A stretch of DNA of 64,000 nt from CAMPJM01 sp964440915 (GCA_964440915.1 CAYTTV010000012.1:1-64000), one strand, 5' to 3'; shown: positions 18,164 to 27,543, numbered from the stretch's first letter. Notes: generated by a model from the sequence alone, not told the origin. Numbers and translations are program-made.

Positions 18164-18622
18164 ATGGGCAAAATTTCGTTCTTCTATGAGGATATTGATT
18201 TCAAGCTTTCCCAAATCAATAAGAACAAAAAATGGATACAGTTCATTATAAATAAAGAGGATTTTAATTTGAACCATATCAATTTTATATTTTGTTCTGA
18301 TACATACCTTCATTCAATCAATATTGAATACCTTAACCACGACACCCTAACGGACATCATCACCTTTGATTATTCAGAAGGAAACACACTAGAGGGTGAA
18401 ATATATATTAGTATAGATAGGGTAAAGGATAATGCTGAAGGGCTAGGAATAGAATTTGAAAGCGAACTGCGAAGGGTAATGGCACATGGAGTTCTACACA
18501 TGATGGGTTATGGAGATAAAAATAAAGAGGAAAAATCTATCATGCGACTAAAAGAAGATTCTTGCATATCTTTGTATCAAGAAATTCTTACTGTTCCACG
18601 TGGAACAGTAAGAAAAGATTAA
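18164..18622 (+). CDS. ybeY: endoribonuclease YbeY (16S rRNA 3'-end maturation)
   Basis: 152 residues, UPF0054 family. The metal-site region reads 'AHGVLHMMGYGDKNKEE': the first two histidines (H-x3-H) are present, but the third zinc ligand, His in E. coli YbeY, is replaced by Asp at the +10 position. As I recall, Bacteroidota homologues often have 'GYKDK' here. The enzyme processes 16S rRNA and takes part in ribosome quality control. Its 3' end contains a perfect parS site, so codons for the C-terminal 'VPRGT' are also a ParB-binding palindrome. Confidence 0.92.
   Translation: MGKISFFYEDIDFKLSQINKNKKWIQFIINKEDFNLNHINFIFCSDTYLHSINIEYLNHDTLTDIITFDYSEGNTLEGEIYISIDRVKDNAEGLGIEFESELRRVMAHGVLHMMGYGDKNKEEKSIMRLKEDSCISLYQEILTVPRGTVRKD
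18592..18607. promoter_or_regulatory. parS: parS site 1 (ParB-binding centromere), inside ybeY
   Basis: TGTTCCACGTGGAACA is a perfect 16-bp palindrome matching the broadly conserved parS consensus TGTTnCACGTGnAACA. It lies in the coding sequence for the ybeY C-terminus. ParB nucleates here, spreads, and loads SMC to segregate the chromosome. Confidence 0.92.
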
Positions 18623-18635
18623 ATACAAGTTCAGA

Positions 18636-18651
18636 TGTTCCACGTGGAACA
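18636..18651. promoter_or_regulatory. parS: parS site 2 (ParB-binding centromere), upstream of mnmG
   Basis: A second perfect copy of TGTTCCACGTGGAACA lies 44 bases from the first, in the ybeY-mnmG spacer. It ends 17 bases before the mnmG ATG, so ParB binding could also affect mnmG expression. Two adjacent sites 4.6 kb from the DnaA-box cluster fit an origin-proximal centromere. Confidence 0.92.
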
Positions 18652-18668
18652 GTAAAAATATTAAAACA

Positions 18669-20531
18669 ATGTTTCCAGAATATGACGTAATTGTAGTAGG
18701 GGCAGGGCATGCAGGTTGTGAAGCAGCCCATGCAGCGGCAACTATGGGATCAAAAGTGCTGTTAGCCACCATGAATATGCATACAATTGCCCAGATGTCA
18801 TGCAACCCTGCCATGGGAGGTGTGGCTAAAGGCCAAATTGTCCGAGAAATAGATGCTTTGGGAGGAATGTCCGGAATCATTACGGACAAAACAATGATAC
18901 AATTCCGAATGCTTAACCTCTCCAAAGGACCTGCGATGTGGAGTCCTAGAGCGCAAAGTGATCGTATGATGTTTGCAGCCGAATGGAGACAAACATTAGA
19001 AGATAACCCGAACGTTGATTTTTGGCAAGAAATGGTAGTCGGATTATCTGTAAAAGAAGGAAGGGTAAGGGGCGTATATACATCATTAGGCATAGAAATT
19101 AAAGCTAAATCAGTTGTGCTAACCAATGGCACATTTTTAAATGGGTTGATCCACATCGGAGAAAAACAGTTTGGTGGTGGAAGAACTGGAGAGAAATCAG
19201 CGAAAGGATTAACAGAACAACTTACCCAATTAGGATTTGAATCTGGAAGGATGAAAACCGGAACTCCTCCGCGAGTTGATGGGCGAAGTTTAGACTATAG
19301 TAAAATGGAAGAGCAATTTGGAGATGAAAACCCAAACAAATTTTCCTTTACCAATACACCAGCCCTGACAAAACAAAGAAGCTGTTTTATAACCTATACC
19401 AACAATACCGTTCATGAAACCCTCAAAACAGGGTTTGTAAAGTCCCCTATGTTCAATGGCAGGATTAAAGGGCTAGGCCCAAGATATTGTCCATCTATTG
19501 AAGATAAAATAAATAGGTTTGCAGAAAGAGAAAGACATCAAATATTTGTAGAACCTGAAGGATGGAATACAGTAGAGGTTTATGTGAATGGATTTTCTAC
19601 ATCTCTACCTGAAGATGTACAATACAAAGCGTTAAGGGAAATACCAGGATTTGAAAATGCAAAAATGTTCAGGCCTGGATATGCTATAGAATATGATTAT
19701 TTTCCACCAACACAATTGAATGCTACATTAGAAACACACCTCGTAGAAAACCTTTATTTTGCTGGTCAAATAAATGGAACGACTGGCTATGAAGAAGCGG
19801 CCTGTCAAGGATTGGTTGCTGGTGTAAATGCTCATTTAAAAATAAATGAAAGAGAGCCCTTTATACTCAGCAGAAGTCAGGCTTATATTGGTGTATTGAT
19901 CGATGACCTTATCAACAAAGGCACAGATGAACCCTATAGAATGTTTACATCAAGGGCTGAGTTTAGAATATTGCTGAGACAAGACAATGCAGATTTTCGC
20001 CTTACTGCATTGGGCAATGCCCTAGGTTTGGCATCACAAGAGCGTCTGGACATTATGCTCAATAAAAAGGAAGCAGTTAAAAATTTGTTACAAGAACTCG
20101 ATACATTAAAGGTAAAACCAGAGGAAATAAATCCAACCTTAGAGAAACATAATACAGCTCCAGTAAAAGAAAAAATAAACCTCTATGGTTTAATCAAAAG
20201 ACCCCAATTAAATATTGAAGATATTATTGAGGATCATCAGAAGGTGAAACAAGCAATAGGTCAATATCCCCTAGAAATAAGGCAACAAGCAGAAATTCAT
20301 ATCAAATATGAAAACTATATAGAGAAAGAAGAAAAGCTAGCGGAAAAAATGAAAGGATTGGAATCGTATCGAATTCCCGTAGATTTGGATTTGACCAAAA
20401 TAACAGCATTATCTGCAGAGGCAAGAGAAAAATTTAGGAAAGTAAGACCTGAAACTATTGGACAGGCATCTAGAATAAGCGGTGTATCACCTGCGGATAT
20501 ATCCATAATGATGGTTTATTTAGAGAAGTAG
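18669..20531 (+). CDS. mnmG: tRNA uridine-5-carboxymethylaminomethyl modification enzyme MnmG (GidA)
   Basis: 620 residues, standard length. It has the N-terminal FAD motif 'VVGAGHAGCEAA', the family signatures 'CNPAMGGVAKGQIVREIDALGG' and 'GTPPRVDGRSLDYS', and the C-terminal GidA_assoc region ending near 'RPETIGQASRISGVSPADISIMM'. With MnmE it modifies the wobble uridine (cmnm5U34). The gene is historically called gidA because it often lies beside oriC, and here it is about 2.7 kb from the DnaA-box cluster. The next ORF begins one base after its stop. Confidence 0.97.
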   Translation: MFPEYDVIVVGAGHAGCEAAHAAATMGSKVLLATMNMHTIAQMSCNPAMGGVAKGQIVREIDALGGMSGIITDKTMIQFRMLNLSKGPAMWSPRAQSDRMMFAAEWRQTLEDNPNVDFWQEMVVGLSVKEGRVRGVYTSLGIEIKAKSVVLTNGTFLNGLIHIGEKQFGGGRTGEKSAKGLTEQLTQLGFESGRMKTGTPPRVDGRSLDYSKMEEQFGDENPNKFSFTNTPALTKQRSCFITYTNNTVHETLKTGFVKSPMFNGRIKGLGPRYCPSIEDKINRFAERERHQIFVEPEGWNTVEVYVNGFSTSLPEDVQYKALREIPGFENAKMFRPGYAIEYDYFPPTQLNATLETHLVENLYFAGQINGTTGYEEAACQGLVAGVNAHLKINEREPFILSRSQAYIGVLIDDLINKGTDEPYRMFTSRAEFRILLRQDNADFRLTALGNALGLASQERLDIMLNKKEAVKNLLQELDTLKVKPEEINPTLEKHNTAPVKEKINLYGLIKRPQLNIEDIIEDHQKVKQAIGQYPLEIRQQAEIHIKYENYIEKEEKLAEKMKGLESYRIPVDLDLTKITALSAEAREKFRKVRPETIGQASRISGVSPADISIMMVYLEK

Positions 20532-20532
20532 T

Positions 20533-21417
20533 ATGTACGAAAGACTGGAACAGTGCCCTATTTGTAAAAGCGGCGTATTTAATAACTTCATGATTTGTAA
20601 AGATTATGCTGTAAGTCAAGAAAGTTTTGCCATTGTGCAATGCAAAAAATGCCATTTCAAATTTACTAATCCAAGACCTGTTCCAGAATCGTTGCCAAAA
20701 TATTACCGATCGGATAACTACATTTCCCATACCAACAAGGGGAATAACCTTATTAATGTAGCCTATAAAATCGCCCGATATTTTACCATCAACAAAAAGA
20801 TCAACTTTATAAAGACATTCCATGACCATGGCAACATTTTAGACTATGGTTGTGGCACAGGTATATTCATAGAACGAGCAAAAAGAGAAGGCTGGAATGT
20901 CCTCGGGATTGAACCAAGTGAACAAGCAAGATCTCAGACCTCTCCAAAAATGCAACCTTTTGTATACAGTGATATAAAAGATATAAAACTAAAAAAATAC
21001 TTTCATATCATTACTTTATGGCATGTACTAGAACATATATCTGATCTGCAAGACGCACTTAAAAAGCTTAAGAAATTGATGCATCCAGATGGTAAAATAA
21101 TTATTGCTGTTCCCAATACAGCATCTTGGGATGCCCAACATTATAAGGAGTTTTGGGCTGCATATGATGTGCCAAGACATATGTACCACTTTACACAAGA
21201 CAGTATGCAGAACCTTCTGTCTCAATATAAACTAAAATTAGACGCCACCTATCCTATGAAGTTGGATGCATACTACGTAAGCATGTTAAGTGAAAAATAT
21301 AAAAATGGTCAAAACAACTTCTTTAAAGCCATCAAAAATGGATATACTTCTAATAAATGGGCAAAGAAAAACAATAACAACTACTCCAGCATCATATTTG
21401 TAGCAAGCATCGCATAG
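20533..21417 (+). CDS. class I SAM-dependent methyltransferase with N-terminal zinc ribbon
   Basis: 294 residues. Two CxxC pairs (Cys 8/11 and 37/40) form a probable zinc ribbon. The methyltransferase domain has motif I 'ILDYGCGTGIF' (about 102-112), an acidic post-I ('VLGIEPSEQA') and 'IITLWHVLEHISD', as in Methyltransf_23 proteins. The substrate is unknown; relatives act on sugars, lipids or natural products. One base separates it from mnmG, so it is translated from the same message. Confidence 0.85.
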   Translation: MYERLEQCPICKSGVFNNFMICKDYAVSQESFAIVQCKKCHFKFTNPRPVPESLPKYYRSDNYISHTNKGNNLINVAYKIARYFTINKKINFIKTFHDHGNILDYGCGTGIFIERAKREGWNVLGIEPSEQARSQTSPKMQPFVYSDIKDIKLKKYFHIITLWHVLEHISDLQDALKKLKKLMHPDGKIIIAVPNTASWDAQHYKEFWAAYDVPRHMYHFTQDSMQNLLSQYKLKLDATYPMKLDAYYVSMLSEKYKNGQNNFFKAIKNGYTSNKWAKKNNNNYSSIIFVASIA

Positions 21418-21445
21418 TTAACTACAAAAGCAAGTACCTTTAATA

Positions 21446-23215
21446 ATGAAATACTTCCTAATATCGCTTCTTCTGATTACCACTTCATCCTTATACTTAT
21501 ATAGCTGTGCTACTAGGAGTGTACCTACCGGAGGGCCAAAAGATACGATTCCTCCACGTCTGATAAACACGATACCGGCAAATAAAAGCCTTCATTATAA
21601 TGGCAATACTATTGTCTTGAACTTTGATGAGTTTATCAAGACAAAGGACATGAACAATCAACTCATCATTACACCGAGGCTGAATGAAGAAATTAATCAA
21701 AAAATAAACAAAAGATCTTTGATCATCAATTTGAATGAAAAATTAGATTCAAATACTACTTACACATTTAATTTCCAAGATGCAGTACAGGATATTACTG
21801 AAAGTAATCCAGCAAGAGACCTAATCCTGGCCTTCAGTACAGGGGATTATATAGATTCGCTCTACATAGAAGGAATGATCAAAGATCTGTTGACAGATAA
21901 AGTAATGGAAAATGCAGTAGTAGCCTTATATGCTTATAATGATACAGCAAATGTGTTCGATCATAAACCACAATACTTCACCCGAACTAAAAAAGATGGC
22001 TATTTCAAACTAGAAAATCTAAAAAATAATACTTATAGATTATATGCTTATAATGATGTTAACAAAAACCTAACATTACAAAGTGATACTGAGCCTTATG
22101 GTTTTGTTCCAGATAGCATTGTACTAGACAGCTCCATAAGCGATATTATAATTCCATTGGTAAAAAGAAATGTGAAGGAATTCATGGTGCAAAGTGCCAG
22201 GCCCAGTGGTAAATACTATGAGATCCGCTTAAGTAAATACATACAGGATTATACACTGACACCCATTGAAGATACAAGCGATTCAATCATTAGTAATAAG
22301 GCTATAGATCCTACTATCATTAGGGTTTATAACACGATAAAGAGCGACAGTATTACAACCATACTAAATGCTATTGATACCGTTGGCCAAGAAGTGATTG
22401 ATACAGTAACAATAAAATTTAGTCCTACTCAAAGAAAATCAGATCCTGCAACTTCAAAAATTACCCCCTCAAACAATACGACAATATTAGAAAACTATGA
22501 AGGTACGATAGAATTTAACAAACCTATAAAAGCAGTAAACTTAGACAGCGTCTTCTTCTATTATGATAGCCTCATGATAGTACCCATACAAGAACATGAA
22601 CTGGAGTGGAACAAATTCAGAGACAAACTGACAATAAGAACAAAATTAGATAAATCCTTATTGGAGCGAGAGCGTCCTAAAGTTGATAGTGCTGCTGCAG
22701 ATACAACAAATATCATCGAGGAATCTGATATTTCAGAAGAAGAAGAAAGCCCCAATGTTCAGTCAACAAATAATAAAAAGGAAATCGAAGAAAAAGTAAT
22801 AAGCAAATTTGATAAACGGAGTAATCAAATTATGCTGTTTATGGCAAAGGGTAGTTTTATAACTGTAGAAAACGATACATTGCCTGAGACTACAGCACTA
22901 TATTCATTTTTGAAAACTGAAGATTTAGGGCTTCTAAAGGGCACAATAAATACTGCATTCAAAAGCTATTTTATACAACTACTAGACAAAAGTGGTAAAT
23001 TAATAAAAGAAATAGAAAATGAACGCAATTTTATCTTTAGAAATCTAAGCCCAGGAGAATATAGAATAAGAATTCTCATTGATAATAATGAAGATGGAGA
23101 ATGGAGTTTAGGTAATATTCTTGAAAACATTCCACCTGAAGAAGTATATTTTTATGAAGAACCTCTCATAATTAGGGCCAATTGGGAGCGTGAATTAGAT
23201 GAAATTAGTTTCTAA
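21446..23215 (+). CDS. Ig-like (Big_5) domain lipoprotein
   Basis: 589 residues. The lipoprotein signal ends 'LYSCATRSVPTGGPKDTIPPRL', a conserved Bacteroidota signature with the lipobox Cys near residue 20. A Big_5-type Ig-like domain follows (about 35-135: 'NTIPANKSLHYNGNTIVLNFDEFI'), and then a repeat-like region in which 'DGYFKLENLKNNTYRLYAYND' suggests a carboxypeptidase-regulatory fold. A Ser/Glu/Asn-rich linker precedes the C-terminal 'NLSPGEYRIRILIDNNEDGEWSLG'. It is a likely outer-membrane or periplasmic lipoprotein of unknown function. It is the last gene before the origin region. Confidence 0.8.
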   Translation: MKYFLISLLLITTSSLYLYSCATRSVPTGGPKDTIPPRLINTIPANKSLHYNGNTIVLNFDEFIKTKDMNNQLIITPRLNEEINQKINKRSLIINLNEKLDSNTTYTFNFQDAVQDITESNPARDLILAFSTGDYIDSLYIEGMIKDLLTDKVMENAVVALYAYNDTANVFDHKPQYFTRTKKDGYFKLENLKNNTYRLYAYNDVNKNLTLQSDTEPYGFVPDSIVLDSSISDIIIPLVKRNVKEFMVQSARPSGKYYEIRLSKYIQDYTLTPIEDTSDSIISNKAIDPTIIRVYNTIKSDSITTILNAIDTVGQEVIDTVTIKFSPTQRKSDPATSKITPSNNTTILENYEGTIEFNKPIKAVNLDSVFFYYDSLMIVPIQEHELEWNKFRDKLTIRTKLDKSLLERERPKVDSAAADTTNIIEESDISEEEESPNVQSTNNKKEIEEKVISKFDKRSNQIMLFMAKGSFITVENDTLPETTALYSFLKTEDLGLLKGTINTAFKSYFIQLLDKSGKLIKEIENERNFIFRNLSPGEYRIRILIDNNEDGEWSLGNILENIPPEEVYFYEEPLIIRANWERELDEISF

Positions 23216-23220
23216 TAGAG

Positions 23221-23530
23221 GACATTTATATGTGGATAACTATAGAATAACTGTGGATGAAAATATTAGCGTGTGGATGAACTGAATTCTTAAAATCAGT
23301 TGTGTATAAGTAAACTTTTATCGTCTTTATATCCACCAATTACTAGCTACTTGTTCACATCCAATACTTATCCACCGTATCTATGCGTTTTTATATAAAT
23401 GAGTTAATTTTCTTTAAATCAGTAAGTTATATGTTGATAAATTGTGGATGAGTATTAGATTATAACCAGTTAATTCACAATCGAATTAAACAAACGGTAT
23501 TTTAAGAACTTTTCCACTTTTCCACAGCTT
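23221..23530. other. oriC: putative chromosomal replication origin (oriC): DnaA-box cluster
   Basis: The gap 23216-23570 has no gene but is AT-rich and packed with DnaA boxes (TTATnCACA). Perfect boxes are TGTGGATAA at 23231-23239 and TGTGTATAA at 23301-23309. One-mismatch boxes are TGTGGATGA at 23252, 23272 and 23443, TTGTTCACA at 23351, TTATCCACC at 23368, TGTTGATAA at 23432, TAATTCACA at 23471 and TTTTCCACA at 23518. AT-rich stretches between about 23385 and 23425 could be the unwinding element. Two parS sites and mnmG lie within 5 kb, which fits an origin. DnaA itself is not in the window. Confidence 0.85.
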
Positions 23531-23588
23531 AATAAAGAATAATAAATTACTTTAAATTAAATATCTAATATTGATTATAGGTGAGCAT

Positions 23589-25424
23589 ATGTGCATAACT
23601 CTTTTACGATCTATAATTTTATCACTAGCTTTTATTTTTATACTTTCTTTTGATGCTTTTAATCAAAACATCAATCAAGTACAAACGGCCCGAGAGTATT
23701 ATAATAATGGTGATGTTGAAAAGGCCCGCGCTACTTATGAAGCGTTGGCAAAAAATCGGCAAAATATACCCTTTATCCACAACCCCTATTTAGACATACT
23801 GCTTTCTGCCCATGATGCCGCAGCGGCACATCAATACATTAGGACTATAAAAAAATGGTATCCTGAGAATATTCTATATACCATAGATGAAGGAATTATT
23901 TATGCACATTTTGATGATCAGAAAAAAGCAAATGATATTTTCAGTTCAGTAGCAAAACATGCCAGTTCTAATCCTACTTTAGTAAGGACCACTGCCCAGT
24001 ATTTTTTTCAAAAGGGGATGACAGAAGAGGCAATAAAAATATACGAGACGGGTAGAAAGCTCAATGGCAATCCTTGGGATTTTGCTATTGACCTCGCCAA
24101 TATTTATCGACGTTTGAACAACAAGGATAAAATGGTGGAGGAGTTTTTAAATTTTGTTCATCAAAATCCTGACAACCTATCTTATGTGCAAAACCTCTTG
24201 CAAAACGTACTTACAGAAATAGAGGATTTAGAAGCTATGCGTGCTATATTGTACAGTAGGCTTCATAAATCACCCAATTTTTCTCCATATTCAGAATTAT
24301 TGGTTTGGGTGAATGTGCAGCTACGCGATTTCAATGCTGCCTTTATTCAAGCAAGAGCACTTGATAGGCTTCATAATCAAAACGGCAACAGACTTTTGGA
24401 AATTGGTCAAATAGCCTTTAAAAATGAAGATTATGATAACGCAGCGAAAATTTTTGAACATATCATCCAAACTTACAAAAAGGGCCTTAACTATGAATTG
24501 GCTCGGAGGTTTCTCATAAAAGCCAGAGAGGAAGTTGTGAAAAATACATTTCCTATAGACCACCAAGCTATCCATGCTTTGATCAATGACTATCACCTAT
24601 TGATTCAAGATTTGGGAATGTCTCGGGTTTCGTTGGAAGCCATGAGAAGTAAGGCCTTGTTGCACGCTTTTTATTTGGATGAAAAGGATACTGCTATAGC
24701 ATTGTTAAAAACTGTTATTCGATCTCCTCAACTGGATATAGAACTTGAATCGTACGTAAAGCTTGATCTTGGAGATATATATTTACTCCTGGACCAGCCT
24801 TGGGAATCTACATTGCTTTATGCGCAGGTAGAAAAATCGGCAAAAGAAACGCCAATCGGATATGAGGCAAAATTAAGGAATGCAAAGCTGTCTTATTATA
24901 CAGGCGATTTTGCCTTGGCACAAGCCCATTTGGACGTGCTTAAATTGGCTACCAGCCGTGAAATAGCCAATGATGCCATGGACTTGAGTCTGCTAATCCA
25001 GAATAATACAGTTTTTGATACTACGCAAGAAGCCATGCGCGAGTATGCGAATATTGATCTTTTACTGTTTCAACATAAGCATGAGGAAGCATTGTCCAGA
25101 CTTGATGCGATGCTGAGCCAATTTCCTGGCCATAGTTTGACAGACGAAGTTTTATGGAGAAAGGCACAGCTTCTATTGAATTTGGGAGAATTTGAACGTG
25201 CCATTGACTTGCTCAATAAAATCGTAAATCAATATCCTTATGATATATTAAGTGACGATGCTGCATTTTTGATGGCTACTATCTATGAAGACCACTTAGG
25301 GCAAAATGAAAAAGCCATGGAATGCTACCAGCGCTTTTTAGTCGATTATCCAGGTAGTTTGTTTTCAGCAGAAGCTAGAACGAGATTTAGAAATTTGAGA
25401 GGTGATTTTTCAGGACCAATGTAG
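23589..25424 (+). CDS. tetratricopeptide-repeat protein, secreted/periplasmic
   Basis: About 611 residues from the ATG at 23589 ('MCITLLRSIILSLAFIFILSF', a signal peptide). An in-frame TTG at 23571 would add six residues, is unlikely, and would run into the origin region. TPR-like helical repeats run through most of the protein. Near the N-terminus is 'AREYYNNGDVEKARATYEALAKN', and near the end are 'RAIDLLNKIVNQYPYDILSDDAAFLMATIY' and 'EKAMECYQRFLVDYPGSLFSAEARTRF', which is BamD/YbgF-like. It is probably an envelope protein scaffold; the partner is unknown. Confidence 0.8.
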   Translation: MCITLLRSIILSLAFIFILSFDAFNQNINQVQTAREYYNNGDVEKARATYEALAKNRQNIPFIHNPYLDILLSAHDAAAAHQYIRTIKKWYPENILYTIDEGIIYAHFDDQKKANDIFSSVAKHASSNPTLVRTTAQYFFQKGMTEEAIKIYETGRKLNGNPWDFAIDLANIYRRLNNKDKMVEEFLNFVHQNPDNLSYVQNLLQNVLTEIEDLEAMRAILYSRLHKSPNFSPYSELLVWVNVQLRDFNAAFIQARALDRLHNQNGNRLLEIGQIAFKNEDYDNAAKIFEHIIQTYKKGLNYELARRFLIKAREEVVKNTFPIDHQAIHALINDYHLLIQDLGMSRVSLEAMRSKALLHAFYLDEKDTAIALLKTVIRSPQLDIELESYVKLDLGDIYLLLDQPWESTLLYAQVEKSAKETPIGYEAKLRNAKLSYYTGDFALAQAHLDVLKLATSREIANDAMDLSLLIQNNTVFDTTQEAMREYANIDLLLFQHKHEEALSRLDAMLSQFPGHSLTDEVLWRKAQLLLNLGEFERAIDLLNKIVNQYPYDILSDDAAFLMATIYEDHLGQNEKAMECYQRFLVDYPGSLFSAEARTRFRNLRGDFSGPM

Positions 25425-25705
25425 GGTAATTATAAGGTAATCAATAGTATAAGTATTTTGTATAAAATAATGCCCAAGATATTTTCTTTTAAATTCCTCT
25501 AATAATAAAATAGAAATTGATTTTCCCTCTTGAAGTCGTTTTGTCATGCTTTCTAATGAGCTTCTTGTCAAGTATTTTCAAGTTTTTTATTCTCATCCCT
25601 TACAAAATTGCATTTCCTGCCAACCTGTCATTTATTGATCATGGAATAGTATTTGTCATATAGCCAACAGTTTGTATAATAGTTAACCATAAAATTATTT
25701 TATCG
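25425..25705. other. htpG upstream region with repeated TGTCA motifs
   Basis: This 281-base AT-rich gap holds four TGTCA motifs on the plus strand (25542, 25566, 25626, 25654). The third sits in 'CTGCCAACCTGTCATTT'. No CIRCE element (TTAGCACTC-N9-GAGTGCTAA) is present. The motifs may be a heat-shock regulator site, but I cannot name one. Confidence 0.3.
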
Positions 25706-27526
25706 ATGCAAGAGAAAGGCACAATTTCGATTCATACCGAAAACATATTTCCCATAATAAAGAAATTTCTTTATTCAGACCATGAAATATTTTTGAGGGA
25801 GTTGGTTTCTAATGCAGTAGATGCGACACAAAAACTAAAACGGCTTTCTGCCATAGGCGAGGTAAAGGAAGAAATTGGAGCAACCAAAGTAGTTGTTTCT
25901 TTAAATGAGGAGGCCAAAACCATTACTATTAGCGATAATGGCATTGGTATGACCGCAGAGGAAATAAAAAAATATATCAACCAGATTGCTTTTTCAGGTG
26001 CCGCAGAATTTGTTGAGAAGTATAAGGACAAAGGGGATGATAAACAGATTATTGGTCATTTTGGTTTGGGTTTTTACTCATCCTTTATGGTAGCCGATCA
26101 AGTGGAGATCATTACCAAGTCTTATCAGCCTGATACAGAACCTGCACGTTGGATATGCGATGGCAGCACAGAGTTTGAAATTACCAAAGCTAATAAAAAT
26201 GAACGCGGTACAGATATAATTTTGCATGTAGCAGAAGACTCTAAAGAATTTTTAGAAAAGTCAAGATTACAGAATATCCTCGAAAAATATTGTAAGTTCT
26301 TACCCATAGAAGTAGAATTTGATGGTAAGGTCATCAACGATTCCAACCCTATATGGACAAAAAACCCAAGCGAGCTTAAGGACGAAGATTACCTAGAGTT
26401 TTATAAAAAACTTTATCCCTTTTCAGGAGACCCACTTTTTTGGATCCATCTAAATGTTGATTACCCATTCAACCTCACAGGTATCCTATATTTTCCAAAA
26501 ATTCAAAAAGATTTTGAGTTCCAAAAAAACAAGATACAGCTATATTCTCGTCAGGTTTTTATAACCGATGAAGTGAAGGATGTAGTCCCAGAATTTTTGA
26601 TGTTACTACATGGTGTCATCGATTCACCCGATATTCCGCTTAACGTTTCCAGGAGCTTTTTACAGTCTGATGGTAATGTAAAGAAAATAAATGCCCACAT
26701 CACTAAGAAAGTGGCTGACAAACTCTCTGAGCTTTTCAAAAAGGAAAGAAAATCTTTCCAAGAGAAATGGGACAGCATCGGCCTCTTTGTAAAATATGGA
26801 ATGATCAGCGAAGATAAATTCTATGAGAAAGCAAAAGATTTTGCACTGCTCAAGAATACCAAGGACGAGTTCTATACTTTTGATGAATATAAAAAGCATG
26901 TAGAGGCCAATCAGACTGATAAAGATGGCAACTTCACATTTTTGTATACTACCGATGCAGGAAAGCAAGATGCTTACATACAAGCAGCGACCAAAAGGGG
27001 ATATGATGTCCTTACTTTAGGAGAAGTAATCGATAGTCATTTCATCAATACGTTAGAACAAAAACTTGAAAAGGTGAGCCTGAAACGAGTAGATGCTGAC
27101 GTTGCCGATAAGCTCATCGATAAAGGAGAAAAGAAAGAAAGCGTACTGTCTGAAAAAGATCAGGAAGCTGTTAAGAAGATATTTGAATCTGCCATCAATA
27201 ATACCAATACAACCTTATCGGTAGAATCCATGTCGCCAGATGATATGCCTGTCACGATTACTTTGCCTGAATTTATACGAAGGATGAAAGACATGGCAGC
27301 TACGGGAGGTATGGGTATGATGGGCAATTTTCCTGAACAGCTTAGCGTATCAGTAAATGGTAATCACCCATTGGTGGCCAAATTGCTCAAATTGGAAAAT
27401 GAAGAAGAGAAGACTGCATTGGCAAAACAGGTTTATGACCTTGCGCTGTTGTCACAAAATATGCTAACCGGTGCCAGCTTGACAGACTTTATCCAGAGAA
27501 GTATTGATTTAGCTACAAACGAATAA
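25706..27526 (+). CDS. htpG: molecular chaperone HtpG (Hsp90)
   Basis: 606 residues, Bacteroidota length. The GHKL ATP-binding domain carries 'EIFLRELVSNAVDATQKL' (N-box), 'ITISDNGIGMTAEEI' (G1) and 'GHFGLGFYSSFMVADQV' (G2). The middle domain has 'LFIRRV'-type equivalents ('KIQLYSRQVFITDEVKDVVPEFLMLLHGVIDSPDIPLNVSRS', from about residue 270) with the catalytic Arg. The C-terminal dimerisation domain ends 'IDLATNE'. It helps fold client proteins in the cytoplasm. It is monocistronic, with a hairpin just past the stop. Confidence 0.97.
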   Translation: MQEKGTISIHTENIFPIIKKFLYSDHEIFLRELVSNAVDATQKLKRLSAIGEVKEEIGATKVVVSLNEEAKTITISDNGIGMTAEEIKKYINQIAFSGAAEFVEKYKDKGDDKQIIGHFGLGFYSSFMVADQVEIITKSYQPDTEPARWICDGSTEFEITKANKNERGTDIILHVAEDSKEFLEKSRLQNILEKYCKFLPIEVEFDGKVINDSNPIWTKNPSELKDEDYLEFYKKLYPFSGDPLFWIHLNVDYPFNLTGILYFPKIQKDFEFQKNKIQLYSRQVFITDEVKDVVPEFLMLLHGVIDSPDIPLNVSRSFLQSDGNVKKINAHITKKVADKLSELFKKERKSFQEKWDSIGLFVKYGMISEDKFYEKAKDFALLKNTKDEFYTFDEYKKHVEANQTDKDGNFTFLYTTDAGKQDAYIQAATKRGYDVLTLGEVIDSHFINTLEQKLEKVSLKRVDADVADKLIDKGEKKESVLSEKDQEAVKKIFESAINNTNTTLSVESMSPDDMPVTITLPEFIRRMKDMAATGGMGMMGNFPEQLSVSVNGNHPLVAKLLKLENEEEKTALAKQVYDLALLSQNMLTGASLTDFIQRSIDLATNE

Positions 27527-27543
27527 CAAAATAAATCTCATAA

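Noticed and set aside
18592..18651. Two identical palindromes considered as a short CRISPR or transposon end
   Set aside because: Only two copies, each a perfect match to parS, with no spacers or transposase gene; centromere sites explain them fully.
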